A DNA stretch of 35,208 nucleotides, taken from NCBI GenBank assembly GCA_945957125.1, contig CAMFJT010000026.1, positions 1 through 35,208 on the forward strand, in the 5' to 3' direction. The DNA comes from an uncultured Rhodospirillales bacterium (lineage in GTDB: Bacteria; Pseudomonadota; Alphaproteobacteria; Reyranellales; Reyranellaceae). The notes under the pieces are model-generated. The model saw nothing but the letters and a program-made list of their open reading frames with translations, was not told where the DNA came from and made no database searches. Of the stretch, positions 1-6,907 are shown in pieces (the stretch's first letter is position 1; each line of letters starts with the position of its first letter). A program made the position numbers and the translations under genes.

Positions 1-22
1 CCCATGACCCCTCCGTCGCGGA

Positions 23-748
23 TTACCGCGCCACCTCCCCCGAAGACGGGGGAGGGAACGAGAAGTCGGCGCTTTGCATCTGCTTGAAATCCCGTTCCCA
101 CTGCTCGGCGCCGGCGCGCGTGGCGTCGTAGACGGCGCGGCCGATCGCCTCGCCGACATCGGTGTGGAGGCCCGCCCAGGCCAGCGGCTCGCCTTGGCAG
201 GGCGCGGCCACGACGATGCAGTCGGTGCCGGTGCCGGTGAGGGCCGTTCCGCGCTCGGCGTGCTGCCAGTCGATGACGGCGGCCGTCCTCGCTTCGGCGA
301 CGATGGAGATCGCCTCGACCAGCGCGCCGTCGGTCAACGGCGCGGAGACGTGCACCAGCGTGTTGATGGTGCCGGCATGAAGGCCCTGCGACGACCGGCG
401 CGTGCCGATCCGCTCGCCGTTCGAAAGGCCGATCGTGGTCAGGCAGGTCGCCTCGACGGTGCCGGCGCGCCGTGGGCAGAGATGGTGGCGGCGGATGTCG
501 CGGGACGTCATGAAGGCCAGCGCGTCCGGAAACCCCGATTGCGCCAACCTCGACTTGAGGAACGCCTGCGGATCGACCGACGGACCGAGATCGCTGTTGC
601 GGACCTCGACCCACACGACATCGGTGACGATCGCGAAGCCGGGGTGCAGCAGCGACCAGCCGAGCGTACGCTGCGGCTCGGCAAAGCGCGCAGTGAGGAA
701 GGGTGGTACGCACGCCACGGCGAAGGCCCCCTCGCCTGCCCCCGCCAA
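23..748 (-). CDS. cbiZ: Adenosylcobinamide amidohydrolase, CbiZ family
   Basis: CbiZ-type enzymes cut the amide that joins the aminopropanol arm to the corrin ring, turning (adenosyl)cobinamide into cobyric acid so that scavenged corrinoids can be rebuilt into B12. Family signatures seen are the 'GTINTLVHVSAPLTDGALVE' block at about residues 126-145 and 'TGTGTDCIVVAA' at 171-182. The 241-residue length fits the bacterial family. It begins 3 bp beyond the tetR stop on the same strand, so it looks co-transcribed with the repressor. The start is uncertain: a TTG at 748 gives this call, while a GTG at 718 lies closer to the conserved region. The last dozen residues (SFPPPSSGEVAR) are read from a dispersed palindromic repeat, so the natural C-terminus has probably been replaced. 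No other B12 gene is in view. Family assignment is by remembered motifs. Confidence 0.82.
   Translation of the reverse strand: MAGAGEGAFAVACVPPFLTARFAEPQRTLGWSLLHPGFAIVTDVVWVEVRNSDLGPSVDPQAFLKSRLAQSGFPDALAFMTSRDIRRHHLCPRRAGTVEATCLTTIGLSNGERIGTRRSSQGLHAGTINTLVHVSAPLTDGALVEAISIVAEARTAAVIDWQHAERGTALTGTGTDCIVVAAPCQGEPLAWAGLHTDVGEAIGRAVYDATRAGAEQWERDFKQMQSADFSFPPPSSGEVAR
34..55. repeat. CCTCCCCCG palindrome (REP-like copy 1)
   Basis: The arms CCTCCCCCG (34-42) and CGGGGGAGG (47-55) flank a 4-nt loop. The same stem recurs at 20147-20169 and 20263-20285. This copy lies inside the 3' end of the cbiZ reading frame and encodes its Pro/Ser tail. Confidence 0.7.
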
Positions 749-751
749 GGC

Positions 752-1327
752 CTATTTCTCCTTGACCGACAACACCGCCCAGGCGGCCTCCGCGAAGAAG
801 CGGGCATGGGCCGAGAGCGGCCCGCTGAAACGGCCGTAGACCTTGTAGGCGGCGGGCTGCATCACGACGCCGATCGCGGCGGCAGCGGCGAGGTCGGCGT
901 TGCGGCGCGGGATCTCGCCCGCCTTCATTGCGGCGGCGATCACCTCGCGCACGACGTTCACCGGATTGGGCGTACCGTCGGGCACCTGGATCAGGAACAG
1001 ATGCTGGTTCAGCAGGTGATAGGCGAACAGGGTCCAGTCGCGGTCGGCCCAGTCGCAATAGCAGCGCACGATCGCGTCGATCTTGGCCTTGAGGCCCTTG
1101 AGCGGCTTGTGTGCCGCCGTCAGCGCCTCGGCCAGCGCGCGGTGATGGCCGAGGAAGAGATCGAGAGCGAGCTGCTCCTTGCTCGGGAAGTAGCGGTAGA
1201 TCGTGCCTTCGGCGATGGAGGCTGCCATGGCAATCTCCTTGGTCGTCGTCTCCGCGACGCCGCGCGCCACGAACAGCGTGAGCGCGGCGCGCTCGACGCG
1301 AGCCTTGGTTTCCTCGGCTTTCCCCAT
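752..1327 (-). CDS. TetR/AcrR family transcriptional repressor
   Basis: A one-component ligand-responsive DNA-binding protein of 191 residues, normal for the family. The N-terminal helix-turn-helix is plain at about residues 28-52 ('TKEIAMAASIAEGTIYRYFP', then 'SKEQL'). The C-terminal two-thirds is a variable all-helical ligand and dimer domain, so the effector cannot be read. It lies second in a minus-strand unit: a 33-codon leader ORF ends 27 bp upstream and cbiZ begins 3 bp downstream. The promoter of the unit carries two TGAG-N6-CTCA palindromes, which suggests autorepression. The corrinoid salvage gene next door makes a corrinoid-related signal possible, but that is inference. Confidence 0.9.
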   Translation of the reverse strand: MGKAEETKARVERAALTLFVARGVAETTTKEIAMAASIAEGTIYRYFPSKEQLALDLFLGHHRALAEALTAAHKPLKGLKAKIDAIVRCYCDWADRDWTLFAYHLLNQHLFLIQVPDGTPNPVNVVREVIAAAMKAGEIPRRNADLAAAAAIGVVMQPAAYKVYGRFSGPLSAHARFFAEAAWAVLSVKEK

Positions 1328-1354
1328 CGGCTCATCTTAAGAGGCGCCGCCGGC

Positions 1355-1456
1355 CTACGAAAGGTCGGACAGCCAGCGCCAGTCGACGACCCAGTCCTCG
1401 GTCTCGGCCAGGCTCTCGAGCAGCAGGAAGATGAACAGTGCCTTGTCGATATGCAT
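1355..1456 (-). CDS. 33-residue leader micro-protein upstream of tetR
   Basis: A short frame starting ATG at 1456 and ending TAG at 1355, preceded by a strong ribosome-binding site (GGAGGG, 4 bases from the ATG). It sits between the tetR promoter and tetR, so it is probably translated first on that transcript. The predicted peptide begins MHIDKALFIFLLLESL, a short hydrophobic stretch, and ends in an acidic, tryptophan-rich tail (three Trp). No family is recognised. It could be a real micro-protein or a leader that sets tetR translation. Its support is the ribosome-binding site and its position only. Confidence 0.45.
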   Translation of the reverse strand: MHIDKALFIFLLLESLAETEDWVVDWRWLSDLS

Positions 1457-1472
1457 GATGCCCTCCGTGAAG

Positions 1473-1514
1473 TGAGCGTATACTCATATTAAGTGAGTGC
1501 ACGCTCAATTTCAA
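1473..1514 (-). promoter_or_regulatory. tetR-unit promoter with two TetR operator palindromes
   Basis: Reading the minus strand, a -35 box TTGAAA (1514-1509) and a -10 box TAATAT (1491-1486) are exactly 17 bp apart. Two related palindromes, TGAGTGCACGCTCA (1494-1507) and TGAGCGTATACTCA (1473-1486), lie in the spacer and over the -10 edge and start site. Their starts are 21 bp apart, two helical turns, and they are inverted relative to each other. This is the geometry of an autorepressed TetR promoter. The operator assignment is inferred from position and symmetry. Confidence 0.7.
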
Positions 1515-1567
1515 GATGGAGGTGGACGCCATCGCCGTCGCCCTCTAAGGTCCCGGGCACCCAGACG

Positions 1568-1776
1568 AACCCTGTGGGAGAGACCGCTCTTCATTGAAGG
1601 AGGAGCGGCGCCGAAGGAGCAACCGGCCCCGGAAACTCTCAGGCAAACGGACCGCAGGGGGATTGGGTCTCTGGAAAGCGGCGGCGCCTCATGGGCCGTC
1701 CACCGACGAAGTAAGGCCATCCCGCACCTCGGAAGGTGCCCGGCCGAATCTTTCAGGTCTCCGGACAGAGGGGGTC
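1568..1776 (+). ncRNA. Tandem glycine riboswitch (gcvT leader)
   Basis: Two consecutive glycine aptamers precede gcvT. Aptamer 1 is closed by P1 arms CCCTGTGG (1570-1577) and CCGCAGGG (1652-1659). It contains the conserved blocks GGGAGAGACC, GCGCCGAAGGAGCAA and AACTCTCAGGCAAA. Aptamer 2 follows at about 1668-1774 with CCACCGACGAAGTAAGGCC and GCCGAATCTTTCAGGTCTCC, and is closed by CTCT (1669-1672) with AGAG (1767-1770). Bound glycine is expected to turn on the glycine cleavage genes. The platform looks translational: the 3' side of aptamer 2 (1756-1770) can pair with 1812-1824, which covers the gcvT ribosome-binding site. The intergenic stretch 1457-1827 is accounted for by this element and the divergent tetR promoter; no clear gcv promoter boxes were found. 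Confidence 0.95.
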
Positions 1777-1811
1777 GCGAACGGCGCAGTCCTTGCGTCG
1801 GGACAACGCGA

Positions 1812-1824
1812 CTCTGTGGAGACC
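1812..1824 (+). promoter_or_regulatory. gcvT ribosome-binding site and riboswitch anti-sequestor
   Basis: CTCTGT (1812-1817) plus GGAGACC (1818-1824) is complementary to ACAGAG (1765-1770) and GGTCTCC (1756-1762) in aptamer 2: 13 pairs with a 2-nt bulge. GGAG at 1818-1821 is the ribosome-binding site for the TTG start at 1828. Pairing would hide it. Formation of aptamer 2 stem P1 uses AGAG 1767-1770 and would free it. Confidence 0.7.
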
Positions 1825-1827
1825 GTC

Positions 1828-2949
1828 TTGAGCGAACCCACTGCAGGCCCTCTCGAGCGCACGCCGCTGCATGCGCTGCACCAGGAACTCGGCGCGCGCC
1901 TCGTGCCCTTCGCCGGCTACGAGATGCCGGTCCAGTACCCGACCGGCATCCTTGCCGAGCATGCCTGGACCCGCACGTCGGCCGGCCTGTTCGACGTCTC
2001 GCACATGGGGCAGGTCCGGCTGACCGGAAAGGACGGCCAGAGCGCGGCCAAGGCGCTCGAGACGCTGGTGCCGGGCGATATCGCGGGCCTGCAGCCCGGC
2101 CAGCAGCGTTACACGCAATTCACCAATGACACCGGCGGAATCCTCGACGACCTGATGGTGACCTCGACCGGCGATCACCTGCTGCTCGTGGTCAATGCCG
2201 CCTGCAAGGACGCCGACCTCGCGCACCTGCAGAAACATCTGTCGGCGCGCTGCGAGATCGAGCCGATGTTCGCGCGCGGGCTGCTCGCGCTGCAGGGACC
2301 GCAGGCCGCGCAGGCGCTGGCGCGGCTGGTGCCGTCGGTCGCCACGATGAAGTTCATGACCGGCGCGTTCGTCACCATCGACGGCGCGCAATGCTACGTG
2401 ACCCGCTCGGGCTATACCGGCGGCGACGGCTTCGAGATCTCGACGCCGGCCGACAAGGCCGATCCGATCGCGCGCCTGCTGCTCGCCCAGCCGGAGGTCA
2501 AGCCGATCGGGCTGGGCGCGCGCGATTCGCTGCGCCTCGAAGCCGGCCTCTGCCTCTACGGCCACGACATCGACACCACGACCACGCCGATCGAGGCCGT
2601 CCTGTTGTGGAGCATCGGCAAGGAACGCCGCGTCGTGGGCGGCTTCCCCGGCGCATCGGTGATCCAGAGGCAGATCGCCGAGGGTGCGCCGCGCCGGCGG
2701 GTCGGCCTGCTGCCCGAGGGCAAGGCGATCGCGCGCGAGGGCGCGGAGATCGCCGTCGATGGCCGGATCGTCGGCAAGGTCACGTCGGGCGGCTTCGCGC
2801 CGACCCTCGGCCGCGCCGTCGCCATGGGCTATGTCGAGAAGCCCGTCTCGGCCAACGGCACGAAAGTCGAGCTCGTGGTGCGCGGCAAGCCGGTCCCGGC
2901 CGAGATCGTGCCCATGCCCTTCGTCAAGCACGCCTACTACCGCGGATAG
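1828..2949 (+). CDS. gcvT: Aminomethyltransferase, glycine cleavage T protein
   Basis: GcvT takes the aminomethyl group from the lipoyl arm of H protein, releases ammonia and passes the carbon to tetrahydrofolate as 5,10-methylene-THF. Family features run through the whole protein: an N-terminal 'TPLHALHQELGARLVPFAGY' segment, 'FDVSHMGQVRL', 'GYTGGDGFEI' and the C-terminal barrel with 'GRIVGKVTSGGFAPTLGRAVAMGYV'. I chose the TTG at 1828 because GGAG lies 6 bases upstream, the length becomes a normal 373 residues, and an upstream ATG at 1594 would fall inside the riboswitch. A GTG at 1816 is in frame but inside the sequestered region. gcvH follows after 9 bp. Confidence 0.93.
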   Translation: MSEPTAGPLERTPLHALHQELGARLVPFAGYEMPVQYPTGILAEHAWTRTSAGLFDVSHMGQVRLTGKDGQSAAKALETLVPGDIAGLQPGQQRYTQFTNDTGGILDDLMVTSTGDHLLLVVNAACKDADLAHLQKHLSARCEIEPMFARGLLALQGPQAAQALARLVPSVATMKFMTGAFVTIDGAQCYVTRSGYTGGDGFEISTPADKADPIARLLLAQPEVKPIGLGARDSLRLEAGLCLYGHDIDTTTTPIEAVLLWSIGKERRVVGGFPGASVIQRQIAEGAPRRRVGLLPEGKAIAREGAEIAVDGRIVGKVTSGGFAPTLGRAVAMGYVEKPVSANGTKVELVVRGKPVPAEIVPMPFVKHAYYRG

Positions 2950-2958
2950 GAGACCCGG

Positions 2959-3333
2959 ATGAGCATCAAGTACAGCAACGAGCACGAGTGGATCCGCGTC
3001 GAGGGCGATGTCGGCACCGTCGGCATCAGCCAGTACGCGCAGGAGCAGCTCGGCGACGTGGTGTTCGTCGACGTGCCGCAGGCCGGGCGCACGATCGCCA
3101 AGGGCGAATCGGTGGCGGTGGTCGAATCGGTGAAGGCGGCGTCGGATATCTACGCCCCGGCCGGCGGCGAGGTGATCGAAGGCAATGCGGCGCTGGCCGA
3201 TGCGCCGGGCGACATCAATGCCGATCCGATGGGCAAGGGCTGGATCTTCAAGGTCAAGCTCGGCAATCCCGCCGACCTCGACGGCCTGATGGACCAGGCC
3301 GCCTACGACGAATTCGTGAAGAGCCTCGGCTAA
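2959..3333 (+). CDS. gcvH: Glycine cleavage system H protein
   Basis: H protein is the lipoylated carrier that shuttles the aminomethyl intermediate between P, T and L proteins. The 124-residue length and the motif '[14 protein letters not shown]' are typical; Lys59 in it is the lipoylation site. The N-terminal '[20 protein letters not shown]' is also characteristic. It lies 9 bp after gcvT and 77 bp before gcvPA. A strong hairpin sits in that second gap and may set H-protein mRNA level, since H is needed in excess over P. Confidence 0.97.
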   Translation: MSIKYSNEHEWIRVEGDVGTVGISQYAQEQLGDVVFVDVPQAGRTIAKGESVAVVESVKAASDIYAPAGGEVIEGNAALADAPGDINADPMGKGWIFKVKLGNPADLDGLMDQAAYDEFVKSLG

Positions 3334-3340
3334 GACCGTT

Positions 3341-3377
3341 TCATTGGACAGCGCGCAGGTTGCGCGCGGTCCAATGA
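3341..3377 (+). other. Intercistronic hairpin between gcvH and gcvPA
   Basis: The arms TCATTGGAC (3341-3349) and GTCCAATGA (3369-3377), then GCGCGCA (3351-3357) and TGCGCGC (3361-3367), form 16 pairs with one A-G mismatch and a 3-nt loop. No T-run follows, so it is not a standard terminator. It is placed to act as an mRNA-stabilising or processing element at the 3' end of a gcvT-gcvH message. Confidence 0.75.
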
Positions 3378-3410
3378 GTCGTCTCCCGGACCGAAAGACT
3401 GGAGCATTCG

Positions 3411-4757
3411 ATGCGTTATCTGCCGCTTACCGATGCCGACCGGCGCGAGATGCTGTCGGTGATCGGCGCGAAGTCGGTCGAGGAGCTGTTCCGCGACGTG
3501 CCGGCATCGGCACGGCTCGGCACCAAGATCGCCGGCCTGCCCGATCACCAGGGTGAGCTCGAGGTCGAGCGCGCCTTCCAGGCCTTCGCGGCGAAGAACG
3601 TGTCGCCCGCGGCCGCGCCGTTCTTCATCGGCGCCGGCGCCTATCGCCATCACGTGCCGTCGACCGTCGACTACATGATCCAGCGCGGCGAGTTCCTGAC
3701 CTCCTACACGCCGTACCAGCCGGAGATCACGCAGGGCACGCTGCAGTATCTCTTCGAGTTCCAGACGCAGGTGACGATGCTGACCGGCATGGAGGTGGCG
3801 AACGCCTCGATGTACGACGGCTCGACCGGCGCGTCCGAGGCCGTGCTGATGGCCAATCGCGTGACCCGCCGGCACAAGGCGCTGATCTCCGGCGGCCTGC
3901 ATCCTCACTATCGCCGCGTCATCGAAACCAGCGCGCGCTGGGAGGGCTTCCGCGCGGTCATCGGCGCCGCCGATGTCGACGGCCTCGAGGACCTGATCGC
4001 GAGCATCGACAAGGAGACCTCCTGCGTCGTGGTGCAGAACCCGAGCTTCTTCGGCCATGTCCGCGATTTCGGGAAACTCGCGGAGGCCTGTCATGCGGCC
4101 GGTGCGCTGCTGATCGTGGTGGTGACCGAGGTCGTGTCGCTCGGCCTGCTGAAGCCGCCGGGCGAGATGGGCGCGGATATCGTCGTCTGCGAGGGCCAGT
4201 CGATCGGCAACGGGCTGGGCTTCGGCGGCCCCTATGTCGGCCTGTTCGCCACGCGCGAGAAGTACATGCGGCAGATGCCGGGCCGGCTGTGCGGCGAGAC
4301 CGTCGATGCCGACGGCAAGCGCGGCTTCGTGCTGACGCTGTCGACGCGCGAGCAGCATATCCGGCGCGAGAAGGCGACGTCCAACATCTGCACCAATGCC
4401 GGCCTCTGCGCGCTGGCCTTCACGGTGCATCTCACCCTGCTGGGCGAGGCGGGCTTCACGCGGCTGGCCGAACTCAATCACGCCAAGGCTTCGCAGCTTG
4501 CCGACAGGCTCGCGGCGGTGCCCGGTGTGACCGTGCTGAACGACAGCTTCTTCAACGAGTTCACCGTGAAGCTGCCGAAGCCCGCGGCCGAGGTCGTCGA
4601 GGCGCTGGCGGCCAAGCGCATCCTGGGCGGCCTGCCGGTGTCGCGCCTGATTCCCAACGATCCCTCGGTCGCGAACCTGCTGCTGCTGGCGGCGACCGAA
4701 ACGGCGACCGAGGCGGGCATGGACCCGCTCGTTGCCGCGCTGAAGGAGGTGCTGTGA
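3411..4757 (+). CDS. gcvPA: Glycine dehydrogenase (decarboxylating) subunit 1
   Basis: This is the alpha half of the split P protein, which with GcvPB decarboxylates glycine and loads the aminomethyl group on H protein. It has 448 residues, as usual for subunit 1. Recognisable blocks are the start '[19 protein letters not shown]', '[20 protein letters not shown]', '[20 protein letters not shown]' and '[20 protein letters not shown]'. Its TGA overlaps the ATG of gcvPB by one base (TGATG), so the two subunits should be made in equal amounts by translational coupling. TGGAG upstream of the ATG at 3411 supports the start. Confidence 0.96.
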   Translation: MRYLPLTDADRREMLSVIGAKSVEELFRDVPASARLGTKIAGLPDHQGELEVERAFQAFAAKNVSPAAAPFFIGAGAYRHHVPSTVDYMIQRGEFLTSYTPYQPEITQGTLQYLFEFQTQVTMLTGMEVANASMYDGSTGASEAVLMANRVTRRHKALISGGLHPHYRRVIETSARWEGFRAVIGAADVDGLEDLIASIDKETSCVVVQNPSFFGHVRDFGKLAEACHAAGALLIVVVTEVVSLGLLKPPGEMGADIVVCEGQSIGNGLGFGGPYVGLFATREKYMRQMPGRLCGETVDADGKRGFVLTLSTREQHIRREKATSNICTNAGLCALAFTVHLTLLGEAGFTRLAELNHAKASQLADRLAAVPGVTVLNDSFFNEFTVKLPKPAAEVVEALAAKRILGGLPVSRLIPNDPSVANLLLLAATETATEAGMDPLVAALKEVL

Positions 4758-6337
4758 TGGTACAGTCGCTCGACCGAAGCCAGGGACGCGCCGGGAGCAT
4801 CGGCTCAGGCTCGGCCAACTCGCACGGCACCTTCACCGGCAACCGCGCGCTCCAGATCGAGGAGCCGCTGATCTTCGAGATGGGCCAGGCCGGACGCTGC
4901 GGCGTCGACCTGCCCGAGCCGCCGAAAGTCAAAGACCGGCTGAACGGCGTGCGCCGCAAGGGCGCGATCGGCCTGCCCGGCCTGTCGGAGCCGCAGGTGG
5001 TGCAGCACTACACGCGCCTCAGCCAGAAGAACTACGCCATCGACATGGGCGTCTATCCGCTGGGCTCGTGCACGATGAAGCACAATCCCCGCATCAACGA
5101 GAAGGTCGCGCGCCTGCCGGGCATCGGCGATCTCCACCCGCTGCAGCCGGTCTCGACCGTGCAGGGCGCGCTGGAACTGATCGACAGCCTGGCGCACTGG
5201 CTGAAGACCCTCACCGGCATGCCGGCCGTGGCGATGTCGCCGGCCGCCGGCGCGCATGGCGAGATGTGCGGCATGATGGCGATCGCCGCGGCCCTCGAGG
5301 CCAAGGGCGAGCGCGCCCAGCGCCGGACCGTGCTGGCGCCCGAATCGGCGCACGGCACCAATCCCGCGACGGCGGCGGCGCTGGGCTTCGTCGTGAAGCC
5401 GATCCCGGCCAACGACCGCGGCCGCGTCGACCTCGCGGCGCTCAAGGCGGCGCTGGGGCCCGACGTGGCGGCGATCATGCTGACCAACCCCAACACCTGC
5501 GGCCTGTTCGAGAGCGAGATCGTCGAGATCTCCAAGGCCGTGCACGAGGCGGGCGGCTACTTCTACTGCGACGGCGCCAACTTCAACGCGATCGTCGGCC
5601 GGGTGCGGCCGGGCGATCTCGGCGTCGACTGCATGCACATCAACCTGCACAAGACCTTCTCGACGCCGCATGGCGGTGGCGGTCCGGGTGCCGGTCCGGT
5701 GGTGCTGTCGGCGGCGCTGGCGCCCTACGCGCCCTATCCGTGGATCGTGAAGAATGGCGACACGTGGCAGATCGCCGAGGACGGCGCGAAAGTCGACGGC
5801 CTGCCGCTCGGTCGACTCAAGGCCTTCCACGGCCAGATGGGCATGTTCTCACGGGCGCTGGCCTACATCATGAGCCACGGCGCCGACGGGCTGAAGCAGG
5901 TCGCCGAGGACGCCGTCCTCAACGCCAACTACGTGATGGCCGCGCTCAAGGACGTCATGAGCCCGGCCTTCGAAGGACCGTGCATGCACGAGGCGCTGTT
6001 CGACGACAGCTTCCTCAAGGACACGGGCGTCAGCACCCTCGACTTCGCCAAGGCGATGATCGACGAGGGCTATCACCCGATGACCATGTACTTCCCGCTG
6101 GTGGTCCACGGCGCGATGCTGATCGAGCCGACCGAGAGCCAGGCCAAGGAGGATCTCGACCAGTTCATCGGCGCCCTGCGCTCGCTCGCCGAGCGCGCCA
6201 GGAGCGGCACCGCGGCCGAGGACTTCAAGGCCGCTCCGCGCTTCGCCCCGCGCCGCCGCCTCGACGAGACCCTCGCCGCCCGCAAACCCGTCCTGCGCTG
6301 GCGCCCGACCAACAGCTTCAAGCAGGCGGCGGAGTGA
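4757..6337 (+). CDS. gcvPB: Glycine dehydrogenase (decarboxylating) subunit 2
   Basis: The PLP-binding half of P protein. The cofactor lysine is in 'INLHKTFSTPHGGGGPG' (Lys299), and 'SAHGTNPATAAALGF' and 'VYPLGSCTMKHNPRINEK' are further family marks. The frame is open further upstream, but the start is set by AAGGAGGT at 4743-4750, 6 bases before the ATG at 4757, and by the one-base overlap with the gcvPA stop; this gives 526 residues. It is the last gene of the riboswitch-controlled operon. No clear terminator was found in the 74 bases that follow. Confidence 0.96.
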   Translation: MVQSLDRSQGRAGSIGSGSANSHGTFTGNRALQIEEPLIFEMGQAGRCGVDLPEPPKVKDRLNGVRRKGAIGLPGLSEPQVVQHYTRLSQKNYAIDMGVYPLGSCTMKHNPRINEKVARLPGIGDLHPLQPVSTVQGALELIDSLAHWLKTLTGMPAVAMSPAAGAHGEMCGMMAIAAALEAKGERAQRRTVLAPESAHGTNPATAAALGFVVKPIPANDRGRVDLAALKAALGPDVAAIMLTNPNTCGLFESEIVEISKAVHEAGGYFYCDGANFNAIVGRVRPGDLGVDCMHINLHKTFSTPHGGGGPGAGPVVLSAALAPYAPYPWIVKNGDTWQIAEDGAKVDGLPLGRLKAFHGQMGMFSRALAYIMSHGADGLKQVAEDAVLNANYVMAALKDVMSPAFEGPCMHEALFDDSFLKDTGVSTLDFAKAMIDEGYHPMTMYFPLVVHGAMLIEPTESQAKEDLDQFIGALRSLAERARSGTAAEDFKAAPRFAPRRRLDETLAARKPVLRWRPTNSFKQAAE

Positions 6338-6411
6338 GGCTCAGGCAACGGTTCGCATGAAGATGAAAGAGCGTATGCTTCCTCGAACGTAATTTGCTCC
6401 GGGACAACCGC

Positions 6412-6606
6412 ATGGCCCGCAGGAAAGTCCGGACGTTATCCTACGACAGCGCAGCATTGCTCAAGACGCCGCAGGATATTGCCGCGTATCTCGAGGCGGC
6501 CATGGAGGATGGCGATCTGCGTGTCATTGCCGCCGTGCTCAGCAACATCGCGCGCGCCCAGGCTGCGAGTGCACGTCAGAGCTCTCCGAACCGATCGTCG
6601 GGGTGA
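6412..6606 (+). pseudogene. Truncated HigA-like addiction-module antidote
   Basis: The 64-codon frame opens with a good match to the N-terminal half of the HigA-like 'addiction module antidote' family (about 95-100 residues): 'SAALLKTPQDIAAYLEAAME' followed by 'DGDLRVIAAVLSNIARAQ'. The family continues into an Xre helix-turn-helix that binds the operator. Here the sequence leaves the family after 'IARAQ' and stops within about 20 unrelated residues, so the DNA-binding part is missing. No RelE/HigB-type toxin adjoins it. It looks like a remnant, most likely non-functional as an antitoxin. Confidence 0.6.
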
Positions 6607-6616
6607 ACCCGAAACC

Positions 6617-6856
6617 TCAGTGCTCGTCGTTCAGCTCGTCGTAAAAGTCCTTGTCGGCGACGTTTCCCGTTAGTGGCCGTTGCTGAATGCGCTCCTGAAT
6701 TGGCCGAAGGCGCTCGGGGAGCGGAGATGATCCTTCGAGGCAGCTCAATTCGTTGTGCAATGCCTGCTCGATCGCGCCGGCCTTGTTCACGCCGGTGCAA
6801 GCCGCCAATCTCCCGGCAAGACGATCTATCTCTTCGCCATGGCGTTTCGGGCTCAT
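6617..6856 (-). CDS. Orphan VapB-type antitoxin
   Basis: A 79-residue frame resembling the Rv0623/PSK-type VapB antitoxins: an N-terminal ribbon-helix-helix-like segment ('EEIDRLAGRLAACTGVNKAG' then 'AIEQALHNEL') followed by a charged C-terminal tail that in the family wraps around the VapC toxin. GAGGA lies 8 bases before the ATG at 6856. No PIN-domain toxin follows on the minus strand; beyond the stop is the tail of the truncated HigA remnant. It may be a solitary antitoxin acting in trans, or a leftover. The oxidoreductase gene diverges from it with only 51 bp between. Confidence 0.6.
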   Translation of the reverse strand: MSPKRHGEEIDRLAGRLAACTGVNKAGAIEQALHNELSCLEGSSPLPERLRPIQERIQQRPLTGNVADKDFYDELNDEH

Positions 6857-6907
6857 CTGAAAATCCTCGGTGAAGTCGAAATCATACGACGAGCGGCCGA
6901 GGACAGC

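Noticed and set aside
74..1492. Long plus-strand open frame opposite cbiZ and tetR
   Set aside because: It is antisense to two recognisable genes, has an Arg/Gly/Asp-rich composition typical of GC-rich shadow frames, and shows no family motif.
1594..1827. The gcvT frame is open back to an ATG at 1594
   Set aside because: This stretch is the glycine riboswitch; the extra residues match nothing in GcvT and the ribosome-binding site is at 1818.
3341..3377. Rho-independent terminator inside the gcv operon
   Set aside because: The stem is strong but is not followed by a T-run, and gcvPA/gcvPB clearly belong to the same system; treated as an intercistronic hairpin.
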